Below, piece after piece: positions 32,700-42,574 of a stretch of DNA of 64,000 bases. The stretch spans positions 13,834,233-13,898,232 of the forward strand of contig NC_037256.1 in the NCBI RefSeq assembly GCF_000002425.4. Direction: 5' to 3'. Position 1 is the first letter of the stretch, and every line of letters starts with the position of its first letter. This DNA is from Physcomitrium patens. Its lineage: Eukaryota; Streptophyta; Bryopsida; Funariales; Funariaceae. Both the position numbers and the translations under genes were made by a program. The notes beneath the pieces were generated by a model. The model saw only the letters and a list, made by a program, of their open reading frames with translations, searched no databases and was not told the DNA's origin.

Positions 32700-34000
32700 A
32701 TATGAGAATATCGGGATGTCTTTTTAACCAACCTATTTAGAAATATGCCTCCTAATTAAGGTCATTCCTTCCAAATAGAACTATTGCCTATGGCCAAACT
32801 GGCAACTCGGCCAATTTATTGCCTAACATCTAAAAAACTTAAAAATCTATAAAAGATATTGAACAAACTCTTCAAAAATAGCTTCATTCAAGAAAGCACA
32901 TCAACATAGAGAGCATCTGTATTTTTTGCACTAAAGAAGGATGGTGGATTTTGGCTTTGTATCAACTATCAAGGCTTTAATAAGCAGATTATTAAGAATA
33001 CATATCCGCTTCCATGTGTAAATAATCTTCTTGATCAACTTTGAGTTACAACCATCTTTAATAAATTGGACCTTTAAAGTGGCTATTAATAGATATCTAT
33101 TGTAAAAAAATATATAAAAAAGATGGCATTTTATATACATTATGGATATTTTGAATGACTTGTTTTATCTTTTGGCCTCACCAATGCTCTAGTCTCTTTC
33201 ATCAATCCAATGAATAGATTATTTTGGGACCTTTTGGATAAATATATAGTTTTTTTCATTACTACTATCTTAGTATATTGTAAAATCTCTTAAGAACATG
33301 AGTAACATTTATGAAAAGTGCTTAATTGGCTATAAGATAATCGCTTCTATTGCAAGCAATCAAAGTGTGAACTTTGGAAGTAAGAGGTAACTTTATTGAA
33401 GCATGTCATATCCTCCAAAGATGTGTATATAGAGCATGATAAGATAAAAGAAATAGAAGATTCACCAACTCCTAAGGATACTTTTGAAATCTGCTCATTT
33501 TTAGACTTTGCTGGATATTATTGCCATTTTGTTTAATAATTTGTACATACTACTGCCTCACTAATAAGCCTATTAGAAAAAAGTGCTCTATTTGAATGGA
33601 AATTGGAGCAGAAAAGGGCCTTTGATAAGTTAAAAGAGGTACTCATTAATACCTCAATATTGTAATTGTACAATTCCAACCTTCTTTGTATACTTGAAAT
33701 TGATGCTTCTAACTTTGCTATTGGCGTGGTCTTTCAACAAGACTTTAGTAGGGGCCTTCAACTTGTGGCATATGAATTTTGTAAGCTAAAAAGAGAGAGT
33801 ACTATTACTCTATACATGATCAAAAGCAACTAGCAATTATATATGCTATAAAGGTATAGAAACATTATATATGAAGGAAGCGAGTGACTATTCAGACTGA
33901 CCATCGATCCTTGCTATACAATTTGCTTCTAGAAAATATGAAATCTTAATATCATTTTTAGAAGGAATAATTGCAATTCTTTAATATTTGACTTGAATAT
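32700..34000 (+). pseudogene. RT and RNase H of element X
   Basis: RT segments: GHSFQIELLPMAKLATRPIY, ASVFFALKKDGGFWLCINYQ, IIKNTYPLPCVNNLLDQL, FGLTNALVSF and a mutated catalytic motif (FITTIL in place of YIDDIL). Then FLDFAGYYCHFV and FDKLKEVL, and RNase H LLCILEIDASNFAIGVV-like and TDHRSLLYN-like pieces. Many stops and shifts. The Ser/Gly-rich gypsy layout differs from the A/B elements and is nearer to ordinary plant gypsy RT. Confidence 0.75.
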
Positions 34001-34079
34001 AAGTAAGGACAATAATATATTTTATCTGACATCTTATTGTGTAGACTAGACTTGAAATTCAAATTAGATGATAAGAAAA

Positions 34080-34619
34080 CAGTTGCTACCATTAGTAATG
34101 TCAATTCAAACCTAACCAAAGAAGCAAAATGGATGAAAGCTACGCATTAGGATGTTTATTTCAAAATGATTACTAATTGGTTGAAGGTAGGAGATATGCA
34201 ATATCAAGATTACCATCTTAATAATGTATTGTTCTATGACAAGAAGCAAATTTATGTATCTAACAATGCTATATTTTGGATAAACATACTTTAAGAGAGA
34301 CATGACATTCCTATATCTAGACATCTAGGAGATGAAAAGATTCTAAAACTGATCTCAAAGATATGATTTTAGACAAGTTTGGACCATGTTGTTTGAGCTT
34401 TTGTGTACTCTTGCAAGTTATGCTAATGTAATAAAGAACACAATGTAGCATCTTTTGGACTATTACAACCAATTCTACTATCTATGGCACATTGGGAGCA
34501 TGTGACTATAGACCTCATTACATGTTTGCCACAAATGCCTCACAATTATATAACTGTTGTGTATAAATATGATTATATGGTAAAAAATAAAAACATAGAT
34601 GTTGTTGTAGAAGAGCCTA
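34080..34619 (+). pseudogene. Integrase N-terminal part, element X
   Basis: Zinc-finger region (HLGDEKILKLISKI-like, CTLASYANVIKNTM-like near 34320-34450) followed by the first catalytic strand VTIDLITCLPQMPHNYITVV (about 34500-34570). The reading is lost at about 34590-34620 and integrase resumes at about 35990. Confidence 0.6.
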
Positions 34620-35930
34620 GTACGGAGATGTAAAAAAATAAGGATAAATAATAGGAAGGTAATAAAAAGTTTAGTCTTAATGTTGCTTTTTAAAGAAGAA
34701 ACTTCTATTTGTTTTGTAGGAGCATAAATCCCTCAAATCAAAATAAATAAAATAATTAATTAATATAAAAATGTATAGAAAAAAATTACTAATAGGTTAA
34801 TATAAAAATTACTTCAAATTACTAAATATTGATATCCAAGGGGATTGGTTGTTAATCTATGTTGAAATCAGATCCTAAGGCACAAAATTACATATCTATG
34901 GCGACTTTGGGATTCTTTGGTAGATTGAACAGTGGAATTTGAGAATAAACTTATAAAAAAAATTGAATATTTTTTTTATCAATTGAATTAATATTCAATT
35001 TTTGGGAGATTTTCAAAATTAACTATGTTCTTGATTGGATTAGATTTTAAAAAATAAAATTATGTTTACAAAATTGACATTTTCTTGAGTTTTATGACAT
35101 GTATACAAGTGAATTTTCGGCAATGTATTGGTGGTCTAGTTGAGAGTGCGTATAAAAGTTTTGAAGTCAATTGAATAGTTAGATCAAAGTATATGAAGGA
35201 TTTTAAGGATTGAGGTCATCGAAATTGGAATTTGAAGGTCAGTGAATATTTTTAAGATCTTTATCAATCTATTGATTGGAATGAAGATGATTTTTTTTTT
35301 ATAGAGACTAGAATTGATTTTTCTTAGTTTGATCATATTTTGGAGGTAATTCAATAATTCAAGAAGGAAATATTGGTAGTGAAAGTTCAACATTTAGATT
35401 GGAGTAGGAGGCCGGCCAACACCTAAGTAGAATTTAGATTTGATCTTTTATTTGCTAATTTTGATCTTCTTCAAATTTTATGTACTTATTTCCAACTTAG
35501 TTGTTGAAAGGTGTATAAAATCTTAAATAAGATCAATAGTATAATTAATAGATATTGAAGTTCTAAATTATCCCAGGGTTAAATTAATTTCATTAGGATT
35601 TGGCTTAGGATTTAGGAATTGGTTAAGATTTAGGATTTTCTTGGAATAAAGTTAGAATTTGACTTAGGATTTAAGTAAGGACTATTAGAATTTTAACTAG
35701 GATTAAATTAAGATTTGGTCGTAATTTATTCAAGATATATTTTAGATTTTATTTTAATATTTCATTTGAATTTCTTTAAAATTTCTTCATGCTTTTTTTT
35801 AATTCTTGTAAGATTTTTTTTGACTTGATTAAAGCTTGATTAACATTATTAATATTTAATTAGAATTATTTAGGATTTTATTAAAATTAAAATCTTATTA
35901 TTGTAATATGTCTTCTAGTTTTTAGAGCCA
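34620..35930. other. Unidentified insertion within X integrase
   Basis: About 1.3 kb of AT-rich DNA lying between two integrase pieces. Similar words flank it (AGAGCCTAGTACG near 34612 and AGAGCCAAGTACT near 35925), which could be a target duplication. It contains ATGGCGACTTTGGGATTC near 34895, which resembles an LTR/primer-site junction, and a run of TTAGGATTTAGG-like words at 35580-35720. No coding similarity found. Confidence 0.4.
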
Positions 35931-35989
35931 AGTACTTGATGCATTCTCAAGCAAGGCTTCACATAATATGAAACCACAATTGCTCTCTT

Positions 35990-36286
35990 TGTGGAACAAT
36001 TCTTGAAGCAATTTTACTTCGCTACAATGCGCTTGGATATTGATGTATCAAAACTTGCATGGATCTTCTTTGATATTGTCTTTTGTCACCATAGATTATC
36101 TTGTGTCATTATTTTAAATTAAGATCCACACTTCATGAGAAATTTTTGGCAAGCCTTGTTTAAGCTATTAAGTACACATCTTGCCATATCTACAGTCTTT
36201 CATTTCAAAATAGATGGAAAAATAAAGCATGCTAATCGGACCATAAAAGATATGCTATGAGCATTCATGGTAGTTCATCATGATAA
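35990..36286 (+). pseudogene. Integrase core, element X (before element C)
   Basis: Decayed FFDIVFCHHRLSCVII, DPHFMRNFWQALFKLLSTHL, FHFKIDGKIKHANRTIKDML and VVHHDN. It corresponds to the DDE core up to and past the catalytic Glu position, where TE becomes IK. Element C interrupts right after VVHHD-N. Confidence 0.75.
36282..36286. repeat. Target site duplication of element C (left)
   Basis: GATAA, repeated exactly at 42575-42579. Confidence 0.95.
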
Positions 36287-36781
36287 TGTTAGGGACATAT
36301 TCCTTAGAACTTTCTAGAGAGAGGTTTCTAGAACCTTCTAGAAAACAAGCCTCTGGAACCTTCTAGAAGAGAAGCCTCTGGAACCTTTTAGAGAGAAGTT
36401 TCTAGAAGCTTCTAGAAAGGAAGTCTCTGGAATCTTCTAGAAGAGAAGTTTCTAGAAGCTTCTAGAAAGGAATCCCCTGGAACTTTCTAGAAGCTTCCTA
36501 GTTAATAAAAGTAGCTCGAGAAGTTTCTAAAACCTTCTAGAAAGGAAGCCTCTGGAACCTTCTAGAAGCTTCCTAGTTAATAGAAGTAGCTCGAGAAGCT
36601 TCCTAAGTAGGAGTATATATAGGGATCGAGGCTGAAGAGTTCTTTAGTCTTGACAACACATCTCTTGGAGTTCTAGCTCACCTTTCTGGTGTTGTTCTTG
36701 TACTCATCTGTTTAATCTAGTTCTGCCACTTCTTCTTGAACTTCTTGTTAGATTTCAAGTCTGTATTTTGTGTCCGTGACA
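36287..36781 (+). repeat. 5' LTR of element C
   Basis: 495 bp, TGTTAGGGACAT to CCGTGACA. TATATATA at 36614-36621. Predicted RNA start AGTCTTGACAA at 36646-36656, where the 3' LTR has the unmutated AGTCTCGACAA. A 12-bp inverted repeat with 4-nt spacer covers the start, as in element A. Confidence 0.97.
36325..36573 (+). promoter_or_regulatory. Array of heat-shock elements in U3 of element C
   Basis: Alternating perfect nGAAn/nTTCn pentamers: four units at 36325-36344, three at 36355-36369, five at 36394-36418, three at 36429-36443, five at 36444-36468, four at 36479-36498 and four at 36554-36573. A further run at 36519-36543 is perfect in the 3' LTR. Three contiguous alternating units already define a heat-shock factor site. 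The array ends about 40 bp upstream of the TATA box, which predicts heat-induced transcription. Confidence 0.8.
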
Positions 36782-36783
36782 GT

Positions 36784-36794
36784 TTGTCGAGACT
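36784..36794 (+). promoter_or_regulatory. Candidate self-primer binding site, element C
   Basis: TTGTCGAGACT, 2 nt after the LTR. It is an 11/11 complement of AGTCTCGACAA in the 3' LTR (42439-42449). A GATATCAGAGC block resembling a tRNA-iMet site lies further in, at 36807-36817, too far from the LTR to define its end. Confidence 0.75.
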
Positions 36795-37061
36795 ACACTA
36801 ACTTGAGATATCAGAGCTAGTTCTTTCTTAGTAGAGTGTGGATTACCCCTCTACTTGAAGGTATACTAGCATTTTTTAGAGGTTGCGGATTACCCTCCTC
36901 TAAACTGATACTTCTTCTGTTACAATATTGGAGTCTTATTCTTCTTGGAGAGAGTGGATTACCCCTCTTCTTGAAATTCTTAAGGCGTTTTATAGGTTGT
37001 GGATTACCCTCCTATAAACCAATATTGCCTCTTATAGGGTCATTTTTGTCCTTGTTTTAGA
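36795..37061 (+). promoter_or_regulatory. Leader of element C with four GGATTACCC motifs
   Basis: Copies at about 36839, 36886, 36956 and 37000, alternating with CCTCTA/TAGAGG segments that could pair. Conserved in element A and in part in element B. A short open frame through the leader only reflects these repeats. Confidence 0.55.
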
Positions 37062-38087
37062 ATGGTCGGAGGTCAAGACATTAGTATGACAGAAAGTTCG
37101 GAGTCTAAGTTAGATGCTATTATGAATGCCCTCGCTACGTTATCACAAAGAACTGCAGAGATTGAAGGAGTGGTGGCAAGGCTTCATAATGATGGAGTAT
37201 CTGGGATAGCACAATCTAAACTACACCAACGTCAAATTTTGACACTTGGAGAAACAACTTTACCTCAGGTTCGACAAGAACCACTAGTTCTACAACATAA
37301 GGAGCCTCGAGTTAGCCTTCCAGATAAGTTTGATGGAACACGTTCCAAGTTTCGAGGATTCGTCAATCAAATCAGGTTGATAACAGTTTTACAGTCCGAA
37401 CGATATCCAACGGAGGAGTCACGTGTTGGGCTTGTTGGAACCTTACTTACGGGTCAAGCTCTATCATGGTTTGCTCCTTTGTTTGAGAAACGATCATCCA
37501 TATTAAACAACTTCGAAACCTTTTTGAAAGCATTTGCGGAAGCATTTGGTGAACACCATAAGGTTCGATGGGCTACAACAAAGATCCGGTCGCTACGACA
37601 GGGGATGCGTTCTACATCAGTCTATGCTTCGAATTTCAGGCAATTAGTATGCGACATCAATTGGGATGAAGAAGAGTTGATGAGTCAATTCTATTGGGGT
37701 TTAAGAGATGATGTGAAGGATTTGCTGTTAACTCTTCCTGATCCACGAACGCTCAATGTAGCCATTAGCCAAGTCGTGAAGTGCGATAATCGCCTATTCC
37801 AATGTCGCCAAGACCAACGCTCAAGACAACATACAATTCGCCATGCTCCAACTATGTCGACAAGTAGTATAAATTTGCATTTAGAGGTGGAAGACATGCA
37901 AATTGATACGGTACGTATCAAATCTCTTACTATAGAAGAAAAAAAGCGACGTATGGAGGAAAATTTATGCTTGTATTGCGGTGGAGAAGGCCACAAAGTC
38001 AGAAACTACCCCAAAAAGCAAAATCGAGGCATAGTCAAGACCAGGGGAGTATTTGTTCAGGAAAACGAGGATGCCCAGCCACAGTAG
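37062..38087 (+). CDS. gag of element C
   Basis: Intact 341-codon frame. It starts MVGGQDISMTESSESKLDA, with a helical N-terminus. The capsid region carries KFDGTRSKFRGFVNQI, GTLLTGQALSWFAPLFEKRS, RSTSVYASNFRQLVCDIN and FYWGLRDDVKDLLLTLPD. The zinc knuckle at residues about 303-316 reads CLYCGGEGHKVRNY: the last Cys is Tyr (TGC to TAC), so nucleic-acid binding is probably lost. The stop TAG (38085-38087) lies in the loop of the frameshift hairpin. Gag assembles the cytoplasmic particle in which reverse transcription takes place. Confidence 0.9.
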   Translation: MVGGQDISMTESSESKLDAIMNALATLSQRTAEIEGVVARLHNDGVSGIAQSKLHQRQILTLGETTLPQVRQEPLVLQHKEPRVSLPDKFDGTRSKFRGFVNQIRLITVLQSERYPTEESRVGLVGTLLTGQALSWFAPLFEKRSSILNNFETFLKAFAEAFGEHHKVRWATTKIRSLRQGMRSTSVYASNFRQLVCDINWDEEELMSQFYWGLRDDVKDLLLTLPDPRTLNVAISQVVKCDNRLFQCRQDQRSRQHTIRHAPTMSTSSINLHLEVEDMQIDTVRIKSLTIEEKKRRMEENLCLYCGGEGHKVRNYPKKQNRGIVKTRGVFVQENEDAQPQ

Positions 38088-38102
38088 GAACCGTGCGGCT
38101 GG
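38060..38102 (+). promoter_or_regulatory. Candidate -1 frameshift cassette, element C
   Basis: GGAAAAC at 38060-38066, 8-nt spacer, arms CCAGCCACA (38075-38083) and TGCGGCTGG (38094-38102) with a 10-nt loop holding the gag stop. One A-C mismatch is explained by a CpG-to-CpA change. The -1 frame is open from the slip site into protease (RGCPATVGTVRLDN). Confidence 0.6.
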
Positions 38103-40360
38103 ACAATGAAATATCCCAACAACAATCAGGTTCCTTTCTTTCTGCCCAACCTGCCCTTTGTTTTACAATCCCTCTGTTTATCGGCCCTCAAAAACTGAGA
38201 ACTTTAGCACTACTAGACTCAGGAGCATCTGCTTGTTTTTTAGACGAAGAATTTGCAAAGCGTCATAAGATCCCTTTAGTACAAAAATCAAAACCTGTTC
38301 ACGTTGAGGTCATAGATGGGCGACCTTTATTGTCTGGTAGCATCACCCATGAATCAAAACCTATAGAAGTAACGTTTAAAGACCATAGTAGTCATATTAT
38401 TTTTAATATTATTAGAACCCCATCAAATCCTATTATTCTTGGTCTTTCTTGTTTGGAAAAACATAATCCATTGATAGATTGGAGGTTGCGGAAGATGACT
38501 TTTTCCACAAAACTACCCAAGAAAAAACCTAGTAAAAAACCTCGAAAAAAGAAATCCTTATTCATTAGAGCAAGAGCGTTTATAAGATCATCTAAGAAAG
38601 GCACTCCATTTGTCATTTATGCGGCTCCAACTACCGAGGAGAAGATCTCAACAGTAAATATACCGGAGCGATATAAAGATTTTGAAGACGTGTTTCAAAA
38701 GAAGAACGCCGACATACTACCGGAACACCAACCATATGATTGTGCCATAGACTTGCAAGAAGGAGCACAACCACCTTTTGGCCCAATCTACAATCTATCG
38801 CAAACGGAGTTGACAGAGTTACGAAAGTACATCGACGAGAATCTAGCCAAGAACTTCATTCGCCATTCAAAATCATCAGCTGGAGCACCCATCTTATTTA
38901 TGAAGAAGAAAGATGGATCATTACGGATGTGTGTGGACTATCGAGGCCTCAACAAGGTAACAAAGAAAAATCGTTACCCATTACCCTTGATTTCTAGTCT
39001 CTTAGAACAACTTGGACGTGCGAAGATCTTTACAAAAATTGATCTAAGGGGAGCTTATAATCTCGTACGAATCAAGGAAGGAGATGAGTGGAAGACAGCA
39101 TTCCGTACAAGGTATGGTCATTTCGAATATAATGTCATGCCTTTTGGTCTTACCAATGCTCCAGCGATTTTTCAACATATGATGAATGACATCTTTCGAG
39201 AACACCTCGACGATTTTGTTGTCATCTACTTGAACGATATTCTAATATTCTCTAAAAACGAGGAAGAGCATGAGGAGCATGTTCGTTTGGTCTTGGAGAA
39301 ACTACGCAAGCGAGGACTATATGCCAAATTAGAAAAGTGTTTATTTCACCAGACGGAGATGGAATTTTTGGGGTTCATTGCGACTACAGAAGGTTTGAAG
39401 ATGGACCCCAAGAAAGTAGAAGCAATCATGTCTTGGGAGGTTCCGAAGACGGTTAGAGACGTACAATGCTTTCTTGGTTTTGCTAACTTCTATCGAATCT
39501 TCATCAAGAATTATTCTCAAGTTGCTACTCCTCTCACTCGATTAACATGCAAGGATAAGTTGGAATGGGGACCTTTGGCGGAGAAGGCGTTTCAAGATTT
39601 GAAGACAGCATTTACTACAGCTCCAATTTTGGTACATCCAGACTTTACAAAGGCCTTCTATTTAGAAACTGATGCTTCAGATTTTGCTTTGGGAGCTGTG
39701 CTTTCACAAATGAGTGAAGATAAGAAGCTCCATCCAGTTGCATTCTATTCTCGGAAGTTCTCTGCTGCTGAAATCAATTATGAGATCCACGATAAGGAAC
39801 TTCTTGCTATAGTGGATTCTTTCAAAGAATGGTGTCACTTTCTTAAAGGAGCTGCACATCCAGTAATCGTATATACGGATCACAAGAATTTGGAGTATTT
39901 CATGACGGCTCGAGTTTTAAATCGGCGTCAAGCTCGGTGGAATATGTCGCTATCTAGATTCGATTTTGTTATCACTTATCGACCTGGAAGGCAGCAAGGA
40001 CTATCCGATGCTTTATCAAGGAGATCGTATCTTGCACCAAAGGCTGGAGAAGTAGCGTTTGATCAACAATGTACAACATCATTGAAGCCAGAGAGATTTC
40101 AACTTTGTGCTACTATTGTATCATTTGATGCTGACTTCCTAAACCAGGTACGTGCTATGACCATTAAAGATTCAGTAGCCATTGATATCAAGCAACGTAC
40201 CAATGACGATAAGTTCAAGGTGGAGGGAGATCTTTTATACTTTGAAGAGCGATTGTACATTCCAAAAGGACTAGCACGACTCCGAGTTCTTCAATCTTGC
40301 CATGATTTTCCAGCTGCGAGACATTTTGGATTCAATAAGACCTTGGAGCTTATTTCCTGA
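38066..40360 (+). pseudogene. pol of element C: protease, RT, RNase H, integrase start
   Basis: Open for about 765 codons in the -1 frame. Protease LALLDSGASACFLDEEF, active Asp at about 38216. RT has [30 protein letters not shown] and FGLTNAPAIF, but the catalytic YLDD reads YLND (39227-39238, GAT to AAC), which should abolish polymerase activity. RNase H ETDASDFALGAVL, EIHDKELLAI and TDHKNLEYF look intact. The integrase zinc domain begins (HDFPAARHFGFNKT, with Gly to Arg) and is cut by TGA at 40358-40360, where elements A and B have CGA. Confidence 0.93.
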
Positions 40361-41227
40361 GATTTTTGGTGGCCCCAAATGTGGAAGGATGTGAAAGATT
40401 TTGTCCTCTCTTGTGACATCTGTTCAAGATCTAAGAATCCTCGGCATCGCCCTTTTGGACTTCTACAGCCATTGCCAATTCCACGTCGACCATGGTCTTC
40501 AATTTCTATGGACTTCATCACGGACTTGCCATCATCAAACTCATTTGACAGCATCTTTGTCGTGGTAGATCGGCTTACGAAGATGGCACACTTTGTTCCT
40601 TGTAAGAAGACATCATCTAGTGAAGTCACAGCAAGACTCTTTCTCGATAATGTGTATCGATATCATGGACTACCAGATGATATCATATCAGATCGAGGTA
40701 CCCAATTCGTGTCAAAGTTTTGGAGATCTCTCTTTGGAATATTGAAGGTGGATATCAAGCTTTCTTCAGCTTTTCATCCTCAAATTGATGGCCAAACGGA
40801 ACGGGTGAACCAAGTCTTGGAGCAGTACTTACGATGCAGCATCAACTATCAGCAAGACGATTGGACTGCATATCTATCACTAGCCGAGTTTGCATATAAC
40901 AACACCCTCCATGCGTCGATTCAACAAACACCATTCTTTTCCAACTATGGGTATCATCCGAAGCTTGATTTATTGAGTCCGTCAACAAATTTCAATCCAG
41001 TAGCTGAAGGATTTGTGAAGCAACTATCAGAGCTTCAAACTATGTTGAAGCTTCAATTACAATCCGCTCAAGAATCCTATAAGATGTCTGCAGATAGATT
41101 TCGGAATCCAGCACCTACTTTCAAAGTTAGAGACAAAGCCTGGCTTCTTCGACGAAATATCAAGACCAAGCGACCATGTGATAAGTTGGACTATCGAAGA
41201 TTGGGACCATTTATCATCCAGAAGTAA
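40361..41227 (+). pseudogene. Integrase core and tail, element C
   Basis: After the TGA the frame continues: DFWWPQMWKDVKDFV, CDICSRSKNPRHRP (zinc Cys pair), SMDFITDLPSS (first catalytic Asp), SDRGTQFVSKFW (second Asp), GQTERVNQVLEQYL (Glu), AYNNTLHASI, and the tail DKAWLLRRNIKTKRPCDKLD. All three catalytic residues are present. It ends at TAA 41225-41227, a CAA in element A. Confidence 0.92.
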
Positions 41228-41563
41228 ATTAATCCAGTGGCATACCGGCTGGAGTTACCGGCTTCTATGAAGGTACATCCAGTCTTTCATGTTTCTCTGT
41301 TGGAACCTTATCGAGAGTCATCTTTTCCTGGAAGAGTGCAATGTCCGCCACCTAGTATTGAAATCGAGAACCACGAAGAATACGAGGTTGAAAAGGTATT
41401 GGATTCACGGCGAAGGTGGGAAAGTTAGAATATCTTGTTCATTGGTGCGGCTATGACATTAATGAGCGAACGTGGGAGCCAGCTGAAAATCTTGCAAATG
41501 CGCCACAAAAGGTACAGGAGTTTCATCAACGACATCCCAATAAACCTAAATCAATTCAATGAT
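41228..41563 (+). pseudogene. Integrase end and chromodomain, element C
   Basis: [20 protein letters not shown] and [20 protein letters not shown], then a chromodomain starting [15 protein letters not shown]. One base is missing at about 41416-41420 relative to element A, shifting the frame. After the shift the rest ([20 protein letters not shown]) is readable to the stop at about 41561-41563. The aromatic cage residues are conserved. Confidence 0.88.
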
Positions 41564-41678
41564 AGCTTCTTTCTGAAGCTTGTTCTCCCAACAATATAAG
41601 AAAAGGGGAGAGCACCAGCAAAATTCATAGTTGATGTAGTTATTTTCTCCAAGATAGATCGTAGTTTGGTCTTTTGAT

Positions 41679-42032
41679 ATGGATAGCCAAGAGATAGATA
41701 CTATGCCAGTCAGAGTATCGCAACCGAGTAGCTCATGAAGGCGACCCCGAGATGAAGAACTACATGTACCACGACGACGACGGAGGATATCGAGTAACCG
41801 ATCACTGGTGATCGTATTTGAGATCGAGCCTGCTTACGATGGTCAACCAGAAGGCGTGTTTGCAGGATAATTTCATAATGAGGACACGGAAGTTCATGCT
41901 TGGTCAAAAGTCGAAGGCGTGGGCCACTACCGTTGGCTTCAAGGGTCGATGAACCACTTACCTCGTGAACAACAGTTGGAGTTCATAGCAGAAGTTATGC
42001 GACAGATCTTCATTTTCTTGCGTTGGTACTGA
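41679..42032 (+). pseudogene. Post-pol ORF of element C, with two stops
   Basis: 117 codons, homologous to those of A and B: MDSQEIDT, PRDEELHVPRRRRR (basic, NLS-like), LVIVFEIEPAYDGQ, VGHYRWLQGSMNHLPREQQL and EFIAEVMRQIFIFLRWY. TGA at 41736-41738 and TAA at 41868-41870 replace CGA and CAA of element A, so both stops are recent C-to-T changes. It begins about 115 bp after the chromodomain stop. Function unknown. Confidence 0.8.
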
Positions 42033-42065
42033 TCAACAACATTGCTTCTCAGAGACCTCGAAGCT

Positions 42066-42076
42066 AAAGGAAGGGA
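42066..42076 (+). promoter_or_regulatory. Polypurine tract of element C
   Basis: AAAGGAAGGGA, three bases before the 3' LTR. Confidence 0.85.
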
Positions 42077-42079
42077 TGA

Positions 42080-42574
42080 TGTTAGGGACATATTCCTTAG
42101 AACTTTCTAGAGAGAGGTTTCTAGAACCTTCTAGAAAACAAGCCTCTGGAACCTTCTAGAAGAGAAGCCTCTGGAACCTTTTAGAGAGAAGTTTCTAGAA
42201 GCTTCTAGAAAGGAAGTCTCTGGAATCTTCTAGAAGAGAAGTTTCTAGAAGCTTCTAGAAAGGAATCCCCTGGAACTTTCTAGAAGCTTCCTAGTTAATA
42301 AAAGTAGCTCGAGAAGTTTCTAGAACCTTCTAGAAAGGAAGCCTCTGGAACCTTCTAGAAGCTTCCTAGTTAATAGAAGTAGCTCGAGAAGCTTCCTAAG
42401 TAGGAGTATATATAGGGATCGAGGCTGAAGAGTTCTTCAGTCTCGACAACACATCTCTTGGAGTTCTAGCTCACCTTTCTGGTGTTGTTCTTATACTCAT
42501 CTGTTTAATCTAGTTCTGCCACTTCTGCTTGAACTTCTTGTTAGATTTCAAGTCTGTATTTTGTGTCCGTGACA
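42080..42574 (+). repeat. 3' LTR of element C
   Basis: 495 bp. Five differences from the 5' LTR by eye, four of them transitions. Intact start motif AGTCTCGACAA at 42439-42449; inverted repeat arms at 42419-42430 and 42435-42446. Confidence 0.97.

Larger units (their letters stand above)
36287..42574 (+). mobile_element. Element C: youngest chromovirus, A-family, full length
   Basis: 6288-bp complete element with two 495-bp LTRs that differ at only five positions by eye, and a perfect 5-bp duplication. Order: heat-shock-element-rich LTR, self-primer site, leader, gag, frameshift cassette, PR-RT-RNaseH-IN, chromodomain, post-pol ORF, polypurine tract, LTR. It sits in the integrase of X. Despite its youth it is disabled: an RT active-site change, a broken zinc knuckle, two pol stops, a 1-nt deletion before the chromodomain and two stops in the last ORF. 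Confidence 0.97.

Noticed and set aside
36836..37060. 74-codon frame upstream of gag in element C
   Set aside because: It only reads through the repeated leader motif; in element A the same stretch is not preserved as one frame. A short upstream ORF role is possible but unsupported.
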